Both the position numbers and the translations under genes were made by a program. Below the pieces are notes generated by a model. The model saw only the letters and a list, made by a program, of their open reading frames with translations. It was not told where the DNA came from and did not search any database. Source: JBBQRS01 sp038214535 (GTDB taxonomy: Bacteria > Chloroflexota > Anaerolineae > CG2-30-64-16). Taken from it: DNA of 64,000 nucleotides. Shown one piece after another: positions 60,940-64,000 of the stretch; within the stretch, counting starts at the first letter, position 1; each line of letters begins with the position of its first letter. The stretch lies in NCBI GenBank assembly GCA_038214535.1, contig JBBQRS010000007.1:1-64000 (forward strand), read 5' to 3'.

Positions 60940-62349
60940 ATGCATCAGAATCGAAATTTGATCTCTCTGGGCCTCGTGATCCTGTTAGCCTTCGTGCTAC
61001 TGTGGATTGTTTTGCCCATTGATCACCCCCATTGGGCCACGCAATTATTGTTCTGGCAACAGCCGCCCGAAACCCGCAACCTGGGGATCAAACAGGGCCT
61101 CGACCTCTCCGGCGGCACCCAGGTCTTGCTGCAAGCCGCGCCAGCCCCCGGTCAGGCGGTGACCGCGCAGGACATGCAGGCCGCCAAGACCATCGTCGAT
61201 CGCCGTGTGAACGCCCTGGGCGTTACGGAACCGGTGGTTCAGTTGTTGGGCGAAGACCGCATCATCGTCGAATTGCCCGGCATTGACAACCCTCAACAGG
61301 CCGTCGAAACGCTGAAGAACACCGGTCAACTCGAATTTGTCGAGATCGGGCCGGCGTCGGGCAACGGTTTCCCGCTCATCGAGCAGGGCGTCTACGTGCG
61401 CACGACCAACAACCCGATCTCACCGACGCTCGAAGCGTTGGGAACCACCGCACATCCCTATCCCGATGTGATCTTCCCGACGATCCTCACGGGGGCGGAA
61501 TTGCAAACCGCTTCCGTTCAATTGGATCAATCGGGTCGGCCGACCATTGCGTTTGAGTTGAAGGGCGGCGGCGGGAAGACGTTCGGCGATTACACCGCCG
61601 GTCACGTGGGGGGCATCCTGGCGATTGTGCTGGATAATGTCGTCCTTTCCAATCCGGTCATCAACTCGGCCATTCCCGACGGTCGGGGCGTGATTCAAGG
61701 TTCTTTCACGCTCGAAGAGGCGGATAACCTCGCCATTCAGATGCGCTACGGCGCGCTGCCGGTGCCCCTCACGGTGCAGGCGACGCAAACCGTCGGCGCG
61801 ACGTTGGGCGCAGACTCCGTGCAGCGCAGCATCCGGGCCGGGTTGATCGGGTTGATCACCGTCCTGCTGTTCATGGTGGTCTACTATCGTCTGCCGGGGT
61901 TCCTGGCGGCGCTGGCCCTCATCATCTATGCGATGCTGAACCTGGCGATTTACAAGCTGATTCCGGTGACGCTGACGTTGCCCGGTATCGCCGGCTTCCT
62001 GCTTTCAACCGGTATGGCGGTGGACGCCAACATCCTGATCTTTGAACGCATGAAGGAAGAGCTTCGCTGGGGCCGGTCGGTCCCGTCGTCTGTTGAGGCG
62101 GGGTTCAACCGCGCCTGGACTTCGATTCTGGATTCCAATCTGTCTACCCTCATCATCTGTGTGATCTTGATTCTTTTCGGACGCACCTTTGGCGCTCAGT
62201 CGGTGCTGGGTTTCGGCTTGACGCTGGGCATCGGTGTCTTGACCAGTATGTTCACGGCGGTCATCGTCACTCGCACCTTCATGCGCTTCGTCTTTGAACG
62301 CAGCAGCGCGGAAGAGATGCGCGAGCGTCGCTGGCTGTTGGGCTATTAG
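60940..62349 (+). CDS. secD: Protein translocase subunit SecD
   Basis: A 469-residue RND-type membrane protein that, with SecF, uses the proton gradient to help pull proteins through SecYEG. One N-terminal transmembrane helix is followed by the periplasmic-equivalent P1 domain (GLDLSGGTQVLLQA, then VDRRVNALGVTEP) and five C-terminal helices with PGIAGFLLSTGMAVDANILI and FERMKEELRWGR. Length fits the shorter Gram-positive/Chloroflexi type. AGGAGG lies upstream of the ATG. secF follows 16 bases later. Confidence 0.95.
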   Translation: MHQNRNLISLGLVILLAFVLLWIVLPIDHPHWATQLLFWQQPPETRNLGIKQGLDLSGGTQVLLQAAPAPGQAVTAQDMQAAKTIVDRRVNALGVTEPVVQLLGEDRIIVELPGIDNPQQAVETLKNTGQLEFVEIGPASGNGFPLIEQGVYVRTTNNPISPTLEALGTTAHPYPDVIFPTILTGAELQTASVQLDQSGRPTIAFELKGGGGKTFGDYTAGHVGGILAIVLDNVVLSNPVINSAIPDGRGVIQGSFTLEEADNLAIQMRYGALPVPLTVQATQTVGATLGADSVQRSIRAGLIGLITVLLFMVVYYRLPGFLAALALIIYAMLNLAIYKLIPVTLTLPGIAGFLLSTGMAVDANILIFERMKEELRWGRSVPSSVEAGFNRAWTSILDSNLSTLIICVILILFGRTFGAQSVLGFGLTLGIGVLTSMFTAVIVTRTFMRFVFERSSAEEMRERRWLLGY

Positions 62350-62365
62350 GTGCGTGGAGGCGAAT

Positions 62366-63322
62366 ATGTTTCAGTTTGTTGAAAAGCGCCGTTGGTACTT
62401 CCTCTTATCTGCGATCATCATCCTGGCGGGTCTCATCATCATGGGCTACTCTATGGTGACGACCGGTTCGCCGTTCAAAGTCGGCATTGACTTCACCGGC
62501 GGCTCGATCTGGGTCGTGCAGTTCACGGAACCCGTGGAACCGCAGACGTTGCTGGCCGCAGTGGAAGCCACGGGCTATCCCGGCGCGGAAGTGACGAACG
62601 TCGGGAACGCGCAAACGCTGCAAGTCAAGATGAATCAAATCGGCCAGTCGCAAGTTGTGCAGCTTCAGAATGATATTCAGGCGGCGTTCCCCGGTAACAC
62701 CGTGACGACGCTCCAGTTCAACTCGATTCAGCCATCTATCGGTTCCGAGGTGACGCGTGCGGCGTTCCTCGCCATGGTGGCGGCTTCCCTCGTCATCCTG
62801 GGTTTTATGGTGATTGCCTTCCGCAAAGTGCCGAATCCGGGCCGCTTTGGGGCGAGCGCCGTGATCGCCATGTTGCATGACGTGTTGATTACGTTGGCCT
62901 TCTTCGCCTTTATGAGCCTCTTCTTCGGCTGGCGCGCAGACGCGTTGATCCTGACGGCGTTGCTGACGGTGATGAGCTTCTCGATGCAGGACACGATCGT
63001 GATGTTCGATCGTATCCGCGAAAATCAGCCCAAATACCGCGGCGAGTCGTTCAGCGCCATCGCGAACCGCAGCGTCCTCGAGACGATCCACCGGTCGCTG
63101 GCGACGCAGTTGAACGCACTCTTCGTGTTGTTCGCGATCCTGCTGTTCGGCGGCGTCACTATGCGCGAGTTCATCGCCACGATGTTGGTGGGGTTGGTCA
63201 GCGGCACCTACTCTTCGCTCTTCATCGCCGTGCCGTTGCTCGTCGGCTGGTCTGAACGCGACCTGCTGGGAACCAAAACCAAGAAGCCGGTCGAATCTAC
63301 CCAGCCGAGCCTCGCGTCCTGA
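62366..63322 (+). CDS. secF: Protein translocase subunit SecF
   Basis: A 318-residue partner of SecD. FKVGIDFTGGSIWVVQF is the conserved first-loop motif, SIGSEVTRAA starts the second helix group, SMQDTIVMFDRIREN and NRSVLETIHRSLATQLN are SecF signatures. The ATG at 62366 has GGAGG upstream and begins at the usual MFQFVEKRRWYF; the longer frame overlaps secD. Confidence 0.95.
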   Translation: MFQFVEKRRWYFLLSAIIILAGLIIMGYSMVTTGSPFKVGIDFTGGSIWVVQFTEPVEPQTLLAAVEATGYPGAEVTNVGNAQTLQVKMNQIGQSQVVQLQNDIQAAFPGNTVTTLQFNSIQPSIGSEVTRAAFLAMVAASLVILGFMVIAFRKVPNPGRFGASAVIAMLHDVLITLAFFAFMSLFFGWRADALILTALLTVMSFSMQDTIVMFDRIRENQPKYRGESFSAIANRSVLETIHRSLATQLNALFVLFAILLFGGVTMREFIATMLVGLVSGTYSSLFIAVPLLVGWSERDLLGTKTKKPVESTQPSLAS

Positions 63323-63336
63323 CCATTCCTCGTTTG

Positions 63337-64000
63337 ATGCGCGCCGTTCTGGCCGATCAGGGACCGCGCTATGATGCAAAGTATCCTGGCCCGACGCCGT
63401 CGGGTCAGGAAGCCCTGATTCGCGTGCGCCTTGCCGGCGTCTGCAACACCGATCTGGAACTCCTACGCGGCTACATGGACTATCGCGGCGTCCTCGGCCA
63501 TGAGTTTGTGGGCGAGGTCGTTCAGGCCGCGGACGACGCCTGGCTCGGTCGGCGCGTGGTGGGCGACATCAACGCCGCATGTTATGTGTGTGAGACTTGC
63601 CGCGCGGGACGCCACACCCATTGCCCCAATCGCACGACCCTGGGCATCTTCGAACGTGATGGCGCGTTCGCCGATTATCTCCTCTTGCCTCAGGCCAACC
63701 TCTACCCGGTGCCCGCTAACGTGCCGGATGAGATGGCCGTTTTCGTGGAGCCGCTTGCCGCGGCCTGTGAAATCCTCGAGCAGATTCATATTCAACCCAC
63801 GGATCGCGTGCTCGTCCTGGGCGACGGTAAGCTCGGCCTGCTGGTTGCCGCGGTGCTGCGCCTCACCGGCGCGCAACTCACGCTCATCGGGCGGCATGAG
63901 GAGAAGCTTGCGATTGCGCGCGCCTGGGGCGTGGCAACGGCGCTTGCCGACGACGCTGCGCCCGCCGGACAGGCAGATATCGTCGTGGAATGCACGGGGT
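63337..64000 (+). CDS. Zinc-dependent alcohol dehydrogenase (MDR), 3'-truncated by the window
   Basis: The first 221 codons of a medium-chain dehydrogenase. GVCNTDLELLRGY carries the catalytic-zinc Cys, LGHEFVGEVV the zinc His-Glu, and CYVCETCRAGRHTHC the four structural-zinc cysteines. VLVLGDGKLGLLVAA is the NAD(P)-binding Rossmann loop. The gene runs off the right edge, so the C-terminus is unseen. The start could be TTG 63334 or ATG 63337; it is 14 bases after secF. The substrate is unknown. Confidence 0.9.
   Translation, partial: MRAVLADQGPRYDAKYPGPTPSGQEALIRVRLAGVCNTDLELLRGYMDYRGVLGHEFVGEVVQAADDAWLGRRVVGDINAACYVCETCRAGRHTHCPNRTTLGIFERDGAFADYLLLPQANLYPVPANVPDEMAVFVEPLAAACEILEQIHIQPTDRVLVLGDGKLGLLVAAVLRLTGAQLTLIGRHEEKLAIARAWGVATALADDAAPAGQADIVVECTG

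Overview
The window looks like chromosome from a GC-rich member of the Chloroflexota, most likely Anaerolineae-like. That inference rests on gene content: three YYYxG/DUF2298 membrane proteins beside a TIGR03663-type protein (families shared mainly by Chloroflexi and Archaea), a TIGR03843/03847/03848 cassette shared with Actinobacteria, and many -35/-10 promoters close to the sigma-70 consensus. No rRNA, CRISPR array or prophage was seen. One tRNA-Glu and one clipped IS630-type transposase are present.

Layout. Positions 1-6301 hold the transposase remnant and a leftward run: a large radical SAM protein, an SDR, an unrecognised protein, the radical SAM-associated DUF2344 protein and an FAH-family hydrolase. 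Positions 6693-10020 hold tRNA-Glu, a ParB-fold protein, and the phosphatase / DUF3090 / PI3-kinase-like cassette. Positions 10155-20268 hold three closely packed genes: a 1985-residue secreted C25 (gingipain/caspase-like) protein with 19 perfect PDAFS repeats, a single-domain cyclic-nucleotide-binding protein, and a 1243-residue protein built like animal soluble adenylyl cyclase (two cyclase domains, ATPase, TPRs). Positions 20383-28694 are mostly housekeeping: class II aldolase, ArfB-like rescue factor, DUF2007, two unknowns, TlyA, a UbiA-family prenyltransferase, pterin dehydratase and a DUF348/G5/3D cell-wall protein.

Positions 28924-55011 form one long co-directional envelope-glycan region. 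It starts with a flippase-like protein and DUF2905, passes through sugar epimerase, glycosyltransferase, methyltransferase, GT39, WlbB-type acetyltransferase, WlbA-type dehydrogenase and GT2 genes, and ends in five very large membrane proteins: two GT39+YYY fusions, one YYY alone, one degenerate GT39-like protein, and a TIGR03663-type protein with an NHL beta-propeller. The first part plausibly makes and modifies an unusual (perhaps 2,3-diamino-uronate or CDP-sugar derived) glycan, and the second part plausibly transfers or flips it. Positions 55111-64000 hold dCTP deaminase, sucCD, a CCA-adding enzyme, a SpoIIE-like phosphatase, a small P-loop protein, secDF and the start of a zinc alcohol dehydrogenase.

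Intergenic spaces are sprinkled with several distinct families of palindromic or iterated repeats. Some supply the stop codon or the apparent first codons of the neighbouring gene. All functional statements come from reading motifs by eye; no database search was run.
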